Below are positions 44,592 to 50,715 of a stretch of DNA of 63,215 nucleotides, in pieces; position 1 is the first letter of the stretch, and each line of letters begins with the position of its first letter. Both the position numbers and the translations under genes were made by a program. Below the pieces are notes generated by a model that saw only the letters and a program-made list of their open reading frames with translations, was not told where the DNA came from and made no database searches. Source of the stretch: Oscillospiraceae bacterium (GTDB taxonomy: Bacteria > Bacillota > Clostridia > Oscillospirales > Acutalibacteraceae); NCBI GenBank assembly GCA_015065685.1, contig SVPU01000009.1:1-63215 (forward strand), given 5' to 3'.

Positions 44592-45461
44592 ATGAAAATT
44601 TTAAAAAACATTGAAATTAAAAAAATAATTATGCTGACAGTGGCAGGTATTATTAATGCAATAGGTGTTACGATGTTTTTATCCCCCGTGAATCTTTATG
44701 ACAGTGGCATATCGGGAACTTCTATTTTATTATCACAAGTAACGCCTGAGTTTTTCACCTTGTCGTTTTTTCTTGTTGTGCTTAATGTTCCGCTTTTTCT
44801 TTTCGGAACAAAGAAATTAGGACTTGAATTTACCGTTTATGCTATTTACACGGTGGTTATTTATTCTATATCCGCCTGGCTTATAACCGATGTATTGCCT
44901 ATTGATGTTAGCTTTGCTTCGCCGCTCGCAGGGGATGACCTCTTGCTTTGCGCCCTTTTTGGCGGACTTATTTCGGGTATGGGAAGCGGTTTGGCAATCC
45001 GCTTCGGCGGTGCGATGGATGGCATTGAGGTTATGGCGGTTATTTTTGCAAAGAAGCTTGGAATCACGGTTGGAACCTTTGTGATGATTTATAATGTTTC
45101 ACTTTATGTTATTTGCGGAATAGTGCTTCGCAGTTGGATTTTGCCGCTTTATTCAATAGTTACTTATGCTGCGGAAATCAAAACGGTTGACTTTATTGTT
45201 GAAGGCTTTGACCGTTCGAAAGCCGCTATGATAATAACGGTTATGCCTGATGAAATCTGTGCGGCCCTCTCAGATGCATTCGGTAGCGGAGCTACCAAGA
45301 TAGATGCTACGGGCAGTTATTCTAACACGCAAAAAACGGTTGTTTATTTTGTGCTTAATCGTTTTCAAATCGGTAAAATGAAGGATATTGTTCACGAAAC
45401 CGACCCACATGCTTATATAACCATCAGTGAAGTGGCCGATGTATTTAAAGCAAATATTTAA
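44592..45461 (+). CDS. YitT family membrane protein
   Basis: A 289-residue protein with five to six N-terminal membrane segments (FLSPVNLYDSGISGTSILL is a family block) and a C-terminal DUF2179 domain of about 90 residues (GATKIDATGSYSNTQKTVVYFVLNRFQ). Function unknown. It begins four bases after citrate synthase, in the same unit, and ends at a bidirectional terminator. Confidence 0.9.
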   Translation: MKILKNIEIKKIIMLTVAGIINAIGVTMFLSPVNLYDSGISGTSILLSQVTPEFFTLSFFLVVLNVPLFLFGTKKLGLEFTVYAIYTVVIYSISAWLITDVLPIDVSFASPLAGDDLLLCALFGGLISGMGSGLAIRFGGAMDGIEVMAVIFAKKLGITVGTFVMIYNVSLYVICGIVLRSWILPLYSIVTYAAEIKTVDFIVEGFDRSKAAMIITVMPDEICAALSDAFGSGATKIDATGSYSNTQKTVVYFVLNRFQIGKMKDIVHETDPHAYITISEVADVFKANI

Positions 45462-45466
45462 ATAAA

Positions 45467-45503
45467 AAAGCAACTGAAAGTTTTAAACTCTCAGTTGCTT
45501 TAT
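45467..45503. terminator. Bidirectional terminator
   Basis: AAGCAACTGA and TCAGTTGCTT pair, extended inward by AGTTT/AAACT; A-run before, T-rich after. Between converging YitT and proS. Confidence 0.82.
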
Positions 45504-45507
45504 GTTT

Positions 45508-46941
45508 TTAATAAGCTTTTCCCCAGTAGAGCATATGCTTTGCTTTTTTGCCGCAGCACACACAGGTTGCTTCAATTTCTTCCTGCTCGAAGGGGATGCA
45601 ACGTGATGTTACGCCGGTGATTTCTTTAAGCTTGTCTTCACATTCTCTGTCTCCGCACCACATTGCACGAATGAAACCGGGCTTGTTATCAGCGATTTCT
45701 TTCATTTCATCAAGGCTGTGCGCATCATAGGTCATAACATTTCTGCGCTCTAAAGCTTTGTTATAAAGTCCATCGTGAACAGCCTTTAAAAGCTCGGGAA
45801 TTTTGGTTTCAAGTTCATCTAATGAAACAACTGTTTTTTCGCCGTTGTCTCTGCGAACAACCACGCAAACATTGTTTTCAATATCGCGGGGACCGATTTC
45901 AACACGAAGCGGAACGCCCTTCATTTCATATTCTGCAAACTTCCAACCGGGAGATTGCTCGCTTTCATCGAGCTTTACTCTGCAAACCTTCTTTAACTGC
46001 TCGCAAACCTCTCTCGATTTTTCAAGCACGCCCTCTTTGTGAGAAGCAATGGGAACGATAACTGCCTGAATAGGAGCAACAGCAGGGGGGAGAACCAAAC
46101 CATTGTCATCACCGTGAGTCATAATAACTGCACCGATAAGTCTTGTGGTTGTTCCCCAAGAGGTCTGGAAGGGGTTAACCATTTGGTTGTTTTTATCTGT
46201 GAACTGAATATCAAATGCTTTTGCAAAACCATCGCCAAAATAGTGTGATGTGCCGCTTTGCAAAGCCTTACCGTCGTGCATGAGGGCTTCGATTGTGTAT
46301 GTAGCCTCTGCACCTGCAAAACGCTCTTTTTCGGTTTTGATTCCTTTAACAACGGGAATAGCCAAAACATTCTCTGCAAATTCGGCATAAACATTAAGCA
46401 TCTGAATGGTTTCTGCCTTTGCCTCTTCGGCGGTTGAGTGAAGGGTATGACCTTCCTGCCACAAGAATTCGCGCGAACGAAGGAAGGGGCGGGTTGTCTT
46501 TTCCCAGCGCACAACATTACACCACTGATTATAAAGCTTTGGTAAATCGCGGTAAGAATGAACAATGTTTTTAAAGTGATCGCAGAAAAGTGTTTCGGAT
46601 GTGGGGCGAACACACATTCTCTCTTCCAACTTTTCTTCACCGCCGTGTGTTACCCACGCAACCTCGGGCGCAAAGCCTTCAACATGGTCCTTTTCCTTTT
46701 GGAGAAGACTTTCGGGGATGAACAAAGGCATATAAACATTTTCGTGGCCTGTTGCTTTAAAGCGAGAATCCATCTCACTTTGAATATTTTCCCAGATAGC
46801 GTATCCATATGGTCGGATTATCATACAGCCTTTTACAGAGGCATAATCAATAAGTTCTGCTTTGATACAAACATCAGTATACCATTTAGCAAAGTCCTCT
46901 TCCATAGAGGTGATTTCTTTAACGAGTTTTTCTTTTGCCAT
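45508..46941 (-). CDS. proS: Prolyl-tRNA synthetase, short archaeal-like type
   Basis: A 477-residue class II synthetase charging tRNA-Pro. It lacks the editing insertion of the E. coli type and instead has the archaeal/eukaryotic-like layout: [29 protein letters not shown] (motif 2 region), [32 protein letters not shown], and a C-terminal zinc-like region with Cys residues ([18 protein letters not shown]) ending in Tyr. The ATG has no Shine-Dalgarno next to it; see the hairpin described separately. Own promoter upstream, and no T-box fits in the short leader. Confidence 0.94.
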   Translation of the reverse strand: MAKEKLVKEITSMEEDFAKWYTDVCIKAELIDYASVKGCMIIRPYGYAIWENIQSEMDSRFKATGHENVYMPLFIPESLLQKEKDHVEGFAPEVAWVTHGGEEKLEERMCVRPTSETLFCDHFKNIVHSYRDLPKLYNQWCNVVRWEKTTRPFLRSREFLWQEGHTLHSTAEEAKAETIQMLNVYAEFAENVLAIPVVKGIKTEKERFAGAEATYTIEALMHDGKALQSGTSHYFGDGFAKAFDIQFTDKNNQMVNPFQTSWGTTTRLIGAVIMTHGDDNGLVLPPAVAPIQAVIVPIASHKEGVLEKSREVCEQLKKVCRVKLDESEQSPGWKFAEYEMKGVPLRVEIGPRDIENNVCVVVRRDNGEKTVVSLDELETKIPELLKAVHDGLYNKALERRNVMTYDAHSLDEMKEIADNKPGFIRAMWCGDRECEDKLKEITGVTSRCIPFEQEEIEATCVCCGKKAKHMLYWGKAY

Positions 46942-46976
46942 ATCGGGAGTGCTCTATAGCACCCGTTCCCACCTTT
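46942..46976 (-). promoter_or_regulatory. proS ribosome site separated from the start by a hairpin
   Basis: On the minus strand AAAGGTGGGAA is followed by a stem-loop of about 21 bases (CGGGTGCT, ATAG loop, AGCACTCCCG) and then AT and the ATG. Without folding the Shine-Dalgarno is some 25 bases away from the start; folding brings it to a normal distance. Confidence 0.55.
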
Positions 46977-46997
46977 CATATTTACATATACCAATAC

Positions 46998-47026
46998 ATT
47001 ATAAAATAGATTTTAAAATTTTGCAA
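46998..47026 (-). promoter_or_regulatory. Promoter of proS
   Basis: On the minus strand TTGCAA, 17 bases, TATAAT. The -35 lies within the left copy of the 22-bp direct repeat. Confidence 0.75.
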
Positions 47027-47039
47027 CAGTTTTTGAATT
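47018..47039 (+). repeat. Left copy of 22-bp direct repeat bounding the island
   Basis: Begins ATTTTGCAACAG and ends TTTTTGAATT. An identical copy is at 50112-50133. The two copies enclose the 3-kb accessory island. Confidence 0.75.
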
Positions 47040-47098
47040 GAAAGTGAAATTAAGGTGGGGTTATCAATAAATCAGGGTTTATTTCATAAATTAAGTAA

Positions 47099-47127
47099 TT
47101 GACAAATTTTTCTTGATATGTTAAAAT
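47099..47127 (+). promoter_or_regulatory. Strong promoter of the leader-peptide unit
   Basis: TTGACA, 17 bases, TAAAAT, with TG one base before the -10. Confidence 0.8.
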
Positions 47128-47158
47128 TTTGTTAGAAAACTTAAAGGATGTGTTTCCG

Positions 47159-47212
47159 ATGAATTATTCAGTTTTTTATAGCTTTGATTTATGCGGGAAC
47201 CATTATGATTAA
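47159..47212 (+). CDS. Orphan 17-residue leader peptide, Tyr/Phe-rich
   Basis: The frame MNYSVFYSFDLCGNHYD contains three Tyr and two Phe in 17 residues plus His, Cys and Asn. AAAGGA lies about ten bases upstream and a consensus promoter 25 bases further. A strong terminator follows 24 bases after the stop. Peptide, short spacer and terminator together look like an amino-acid attenuator of the Phe/Tyr class, but nothing is encoded behind it on the same strand for 900 bases. It may be the remnant of a leader whose operon was displaced, or an independent small RNA or peptide. Confidence 0.45.
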   Translation: MNYSVFYSFDLCGNHYD

Positions 47213-47236
47213 TTTTAATAATTACACTTAAAGTTT

Positions 47237-47270
47237 GCGCATAGGTTAAGGCTTGACCTATGCGCTTTTT
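47237..47270 (+). terminator. Terminator of the leader-peptide unit
   Basis: GCGCATAGGT and ACCTATGCGC, 10 bp perfect, loop of nine with further possible pairing, followed by T5. Confidence 0.88.
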
Positions 47271-47293
47271 GTTATAGAGTAAAGTATGCGAAC

Positions 47294-47312
47294 ACAGGGG
47301 ACCGTCCCCTGT
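47294..47312. repeat. Palindromic GGGGAC repeat, copy 1
   Basis: ACAGGGGA and TCCCCTGT flank CCG, an almost perfect palindrome related to the repeats at 48046-50094. Confidence 0.7.
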
Positions 47313-47364
47313 CTTCCATAGGTATAAAACTCCTTTAAATTATATGTGCAACTATAATTAAATT

Positions 47365-47913
47365 TTAATCGTCCCATTTTTCTATGGTTTCTATAGCTTT
47401 TCTGAGTTCGTTTTTCATATGAGGTAGCATAGTTAAACCACGGCTTTTTCGTGCTTTTACAGAACTGCGTTCGTTTATTGTAATAAAGAAACCTAACAAT
47501 AAGGATATTATCAAAGTCGAGATATTAAACATAGCTCTTTTAAGTAAGGAAAAGCAAATAAGAGGAAACAATAAAACAGCTAAAATTGACCACAAGCATT
47601 GGATATATATTTCGGATTTTTTATAAACAGATGTCATATGTATATATGTTTTATTATCCTTGGAAATAACCTGTCCGTATACGTAATATAACGGATATTG
47701 ATTATCATAGCTCTTCGCTAGCGTAGTCGGATTATATATAGTAATTGTGATTTTCCCTTTTTTGGAGCCCCTACATATAATTACAGTGTCAGTACGAATC
47801 GGCTTACTGTGTAAACCACCTAATTCAGTTATGTGTTGTATGGTTTTTGAAACACTTTTATTAACTTCGATATATTCTTCATCAAGTATTTCTTGAAATA
47901 TTGTTGTTTTCAT
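47365..47913 (-). CDS. Island hypothetical membrane protein
   Basis: About 182 residues. The N-terminal 110 are soluble and mixed alpha/beta; two hydrophobic segments follow (IYIQCLWSILAVLLFPLICFSLL and MFNISTLIISLLLGFFI), then a basic tail rich in Lys and Arg. No known domain recognised. I start at the ATG preceded by GGTGG, four codons into the open frame. It is the only minus-strand gene in the island and is more AT-rich than the core genes. Function unknown. Confidence 0.65.
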   Translation of the reverse strand: MKTTIFQEILDEEYIEVNKSVSKTIQHITELGGLHSKPIRTDTVIICRGSKKGKITITIYNPTTLAKSYDNQYPLYYVYGQVISKDNKTYIHMTSVYKKSEIYIQCLWSILAVLLFPLICFSLLKRAMFNISTLIISLLLGFFITINERSSVKARKSRGLTMLPHMKNELRKAIETIEKWDD

Positions 47914-48045
47914 TTTTACCACCATTTAAATAATAAAATCATATTTGATTTTTTTATTGTTAAAATATCTTTTTTTAAATTAGTCACCTCAATATATATT
48001 ATATAACATAAATGATTTTTTTCAACTGAAATATTATTGAAAAAG

Positions 48046-48107
48046 GACAATCAGGGAACGGTTCTTCAATTGACAGGTTGAAAGACAGGGGACGGTTCTA
48101 TGTCTTG
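48046..48107. repeat. GGGGACGGTTC repeats, copies 2 and 3
   Basis: A degraded copy (48046-48076, CAGGGAACGGTTCTTC core) is followed by a complete one at 48082-48107 that begins AAGACAGGGGACGGTTC and ends TGTCTTG; its ends pair as AAGACA/TGTCTT. The bases GATGAATATTCCTGTC after it recur, with one change, after copy 4. Confidence 0.75.
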
Positions 48108-48181
48108 ATGAATATTCCTGTCTTCCGGTCACCAAATTACGATTTTTTGAATTCACCTAAAATGTAGGAGGGTGTATTAAG

Positions 48182-48619
48182 TTGTTTAAAAAAATCCTAA
48201 TCTTTTTAGTAATTGTGATATTTTGTTCTGGGTGTTATGAGGTTGATGAAAACTCTCCACAATTTTTCCCATTCACAAAGTGGCAATCAAAAGATAAGAG
48301 CATTACTCTCTATATATCAGATGATCAGATCGGTTACGGAAGTATAAACATAGACGACAAAAATATTGATGTTTATTTTGACTTCTATAATGGATTAAGG
48401 ATGTGGGGTAGCCATTATTCTGAGTATTTTAAAGAAGGAACACCAATTACTATAGAAGATTGGGAAATGGATTGTAGTGAAGGTGAATTTACGGCAACGG
48501 TTATAGATACCACTTATTTTGAGATTGGCGAAGAAATAGTTTTTGAACTTGTTGAGGAAAAGATTGATGAGAGCGAGATTCCATATCCGGAGAAGACAGG
48601 GGACGGTTCTATGTCTTGA
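48182..48619 (+). CDS. Island lipoprotein of unknown function
   Basis: A 145-residue lipoprotein. Hydrophobic residues 5-14 lead to FCSGC with Cys18 as the lipid site. The mature part is acidic and beta-rich (SKDKSITLYISDDQIGYGSINID, FTATVIDTTYFEIGEEIVFEL), like small outer-surface proteins of Clostridia, but no family is recognised. The TTG start has GGAGG ten bases upstream. The last nine codons and the stop, including KTGDGSMS, are supplied by a dispersed repeat, so the original C-terminus has probably been replaced. Confidence 0.7.
   Translation: MFKKILIFLVIVIFCSGCYEVDENSPQFFPFTKWQSKDKSITLYISDDQIGYGSINIDDKNIDVYFDFYNGLRMWGSHYSEYFKEGTPITIEDWEMDCSEGEFTATVIDTTYFEIGEEIVFELVEEKIDESEIPYPEKTGDGSMS
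48593..48618. repeat. GGGGACGGTTC repeat, copy 4, inside a coding end
   Basis: Identical over 26 bases to copy 3, and followed by the same GA, one variable base, GAATATTCCTGTC tail. It overlaps the last codons and stop of the lipoprotein gene. Confidence 0.8.
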
Positions 48620-48635
48620 CGAATATTCCTGTCCT

Positions 48636-48722
48636 CCTTTAAAAGTATTACCATATGCAATTTTAGCAATAATTATTGTAGCATTGATTTCTTTTTGTCC
48701 GGGTCTTGCGTTAGCCCTTTGA
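48636..48722 (+). pseudogene. Possible remnant of a transporter C-terminus
   Basis: The frame PLKVLPYAILAIIIVALI continues SFCPGLALAL and stops. A hydrophobic helix ending in a F-x-P-G-L-x-L motif at the very C-terminus recalls the last helix of TRAP-type large permeases (DctM). The frame is open leftwards only through the repeat, has no start codon or ribosome site and is just 28 codons, so this would be a fragment. Weak call. Confidence 0.3.
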
Positions 48723-48763
48723 TGAAAATCGGTTTTTAACGAGTATGAAATGAGGTGTATCTT

Positions 48764-49219
48764 GTGATAAAGATTAAGCGGTTTAAAAATATCGATACTT
48801 TCTATCAAAATTTAGAAGCGTTTGCTGACCAAGTTTATAGTAGCGTTAAAATTTTTAAAGCTAATACTTTTTACGATGATACTCCTGGATTTTACTTTAG
48901 GAAAATCAGCAAAACTACAACGGCAATATATTACGAAAGTGGAGAGTGGATTAGATTTTACGAGTTAAAACCAAATAAAACTTTTTTAATATGCAAAAAT
49001 TTTAAATTTTTCAAAAAAGATTTTATAGCTGCTTTTATTTTAGTTAATCCTGCACTCGTCGCTTGTTTGCCAATATGTTTGATTTCTGGATTTTTCTTTC
49101 AATCGGTAAAGGAACTTTTAATTATTATACCAATACTATTGTTAGTTAGTCTTATTATTGATTTATCAGCAGTTCTTAAGCTATTGGACTTTTTTGATGA
49201 TATCGCAAATGAGAGATAA
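48764..49219 (+). CDS. Island hypothetical membrane protein
   Basis: A 151-residue protein. Soluble N-terminal 90 residues with Tyr and Phe-rich strands (ATTTYYESGEWIRFYEL-like block near 60), then two adjacent membrane segments (FILVNPALVACLPICLISGFFF and LLIIIPILLLVSLIIDLSAVL) and a short acidic tail. The GTG at 48764 has GAGGTG seven bases upstream; a GTG three codons earlier is possible. A repeat copy begins inside the stop codon. Layout resembles the minus-strand island gene at 47365 (soluble domain then two helices) though I see no clear sequence identity. Confidence 0.65.
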   Translation: MIKIKRFKNIDTFYQNLEAFADQVYSSVKIFKANTFYDDTPGFYFRKISKTTTAIYYESGEWIRFYELKPNKTFLICKNFKFFKKDFIAAFILVNPALVACLPICLISGFFFQSVKELLIIIPILLLVSLIIDLSAVLKLLDFFDDIANER

Positions 49220-49243
49220 CACAGGGGACGGTTCTATGTCTTG
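49218..49243. repeat. GGGGACGGTTC repeat, copy 5
   Basis: AACACAGGGGACGGTTCTAT then TGTCTTG. It starts at the stop codon of the preceding gene. Confidence 0.8.
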
Positions 49244-49360
49244 CAGTCACGGCCGTAAATTTGAAAAAGCCTTTTTCAAGTAAGTGGTATTCAAGAAGGG
49301 TTGGGTACGGATATGCTTGGGGAAAAAATCATTATTTATATAATTAAAAGGGGAATTTGC

Positions 49361-49981
49361 ATGAAAAAATTATCAACCGTACAAATATTATATGTTTACT
49401 TGATAAGCAAAATTTTTGTGATATCAGCAAGTTTTATTCTTGTTGTTATTTTTGGTGAAAATGCTGTTAGTATTGTAAAAGAAAGCGCTTTGTATATCGT
49501 TTTAGATGCACTTATCGTGATTTTTGCTTTTTTTAACTTATCATTTATAAATAATAATTTTAAAAAAGCCGCAATTTTCAAAATCGCTACAGTAATTATT
49601 TCTGTTATAGGAAGTTTAGCGGCTAATTCATCGCCTGTTATTACATATAATTTTTTCTTGTCAGATATTTTGCAATTTTTAGAACTTGTGCTAGCATTGC
49701 CCACGGTTTATTATCTTTACAGCGGTTTCGGTGAGTTGGCGACAGTGAATAATGATAATTTTTTATCTGCAAAATGGCAGAAAATTAGATATATAAGAAT
49801 TTTCTTTGCGGTTCTTTCTATAATTGGATGTTTACTTTTCTTATATGAATTTTTTGCAACCAATTTATTGTTTGCCATGTTGTTTTCAATACTTTTACCA
49901 TTAGTTTCGTTTATTATTGAAATTATTGAACTTTTATATGCTGTGAAAACAATAAAAATAACAAAAGAGACAATCAATTAG
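49361..49981 (+). CDS. Island integral membrane protein
   Basis: A 206-residue protein with six hydrophobic segments and short loops, ending in a basic tail (KTIKITKETIN). No charged residues inside the segments that would suggest a transporter class, and no family recognised. AAGGGGA lies about nine bases before the ATG. A repeat copy begins two bases after the stop. It is AT-rich like the rest of the island. Confidence 0.68.
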   Translation: MKKLSTVQILYVYLISKIFVISASFILVVIFGENAVSIVKESALYIVLDALIVIFAFFNLSFINNNFKKAAIFKIATVIISVIGSLAANSSPVITYNFFLSDILQFLELVLALPTVYYLYSGFGELATVNNDNFLSAKWQKIRYIRIFFAVLSIIGCLLFLYEFFATNLLFAMLFSILLPLVSFIIEIIELLYAVKTIKITKETIN

Positions 49982-49983
49982 GA

Positions 49984-50094
49984 AAGACAGGGGACGGTTC
50001 TATGTCTTGCGCCATCGGGGACAAATTACAGAACACAAGGGGACAGTTCTCCTGTGTTGACAAATGTAACACAAGGGACGGTTCTCCTGTCTCC
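49984..50094. repeat. GGGGACGGTTC repeats, copies 6 to 8
   Basis: Copy 6 (49984-50009) matches copies 3 and 4. Copies 7 (50032-50059) and 8 (50068-50094) have AACACA at the start, AGTTCTCC or GGTTCTCC in the centre and TGTGTTG or TGTCTCC at the end, so they are diverged members in tandem. Confidence 0.75.
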
Positions 50095-50111
50095 GTAATA
50101 TGAGTTTTATG

Positions 50112-50133
50112 ATTTTGCAACAGTTTTTGAATT
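50112..50133 (+). repeat. Right copy of 22-bp direct repeat bounding the island
   Basis: Identical to 47018-47039. It lies about 35 bases before the acpP promoter and just after the last palindromic repeat. Confidence 0.75.
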
Positions 50134-50167
50134 TTAAGCCTGATTCTAACATAAACTTATAAAAAAC

Positions 50168-50196
50168 TTGACAAAAACGACAAATGCTAATATTAT
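50168..50196 (+). promoter_or_regulatory. Promoter of acpP
   Basis: TTGACA, 17 bases, TATTAT. Confidence 0.75.
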
Positions 50197-50246
50197 TTAT
50201 TTGTAATGTTTAAGTTTTCGAACTTTAATTTACAGGAGGATTATTT

Positions 50247-50474
50247 ATGGTATTTGAAAAAATTAAAAAGATGTTAGCTGAGCAGCTCGATGCAGAAGAA
50301 AGCGAGCTTACAATGGAAACCGATATCGCCAGAGACCTTGGCGCAGACAGCCTTGATGTTGTTGAATTGCTTATGGCAATTGAAGGCGAGTTTGGTGTTG
50401 AGGTTCCCGATGAGGAGATTGAAAACATTAAAACAATCGGAGATTTGGCAGAATACATTCAAAACAATAGTTAA
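50247..50474 (+). CDS. acpP: Acyl carrier protein
   Basis: A 75-residue acidic carrier that holds acyl chains on a phosphopantetheine arm. LGADSLDVVELLMAIEGEFGVEVPDEE is the classic motif, with Ser35 as the attachment site. CAGGAGG precedes the ATG by seven bases. Monocistronic with promoter and terminator, apart from the other fatty acid genes. Confidence 0.95.
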   Translation: MVFEKIKKMLAEQLDAEESELTMETDIARDLGADSLDVVELLMAIEGEFGVEVPDEEIENIKTIGDLAEYIQNNS

Positions 50475-50481
50475 TACATAT

Positions 50482-50520
50482 AAAACCGAAGCCGCAAGAC
50501 ATTTGCCAGCTTCGGTTTTT
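50482..50520 (+). terminator. Terminator of acpP
   Basis: AAAACCGAAGC and GCTTCGGTTTT, 11 bp, loop of 16, followed by T and A. Confidence 0.78.
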
Positions 50521-50601
50521 ATAATTTTCAACAAAAAACAGTTTTTAAATACAGTAAAACCGTTATTTCTTTAAATTTTTTAAAAAAATAAATAAAATGT
50601 A

Positions 50602-50630
50602 TTTACAATAAATGAAAAAAGTGTTATTAT
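50602..50630 (+). promoter_or_regulatory. Promoter of the PFOR gene
   Basis: TTTACA, 17 bases, TATTAT, with a second possible -10 TATAAT three bases further. A leader of about 80 bases precedes the GTG start. Confidence 0.7.
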
Positions 50631-50715
50631 AATATGCGTATGAGTGTGTCAATTGTTAATTTTTTATCACTTTTTTTGATTTCACTCAAGAAAAAATAAT
50701 TAGGAGGAATTTTAG

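Noticed and set aside
46942-47160. T-box riboswitch before proS
   Set aside because: The GGTGGGAAC phrase is only loosely like a T-box core, and the promoter leaves about 55 bases, too few for stem I.
47926-48000. Small minus-strand GTG frame before the island gene at 47365
   Set aside because: About 24 codons, no spaced ribosome site and extreme AT bias; probably chance.
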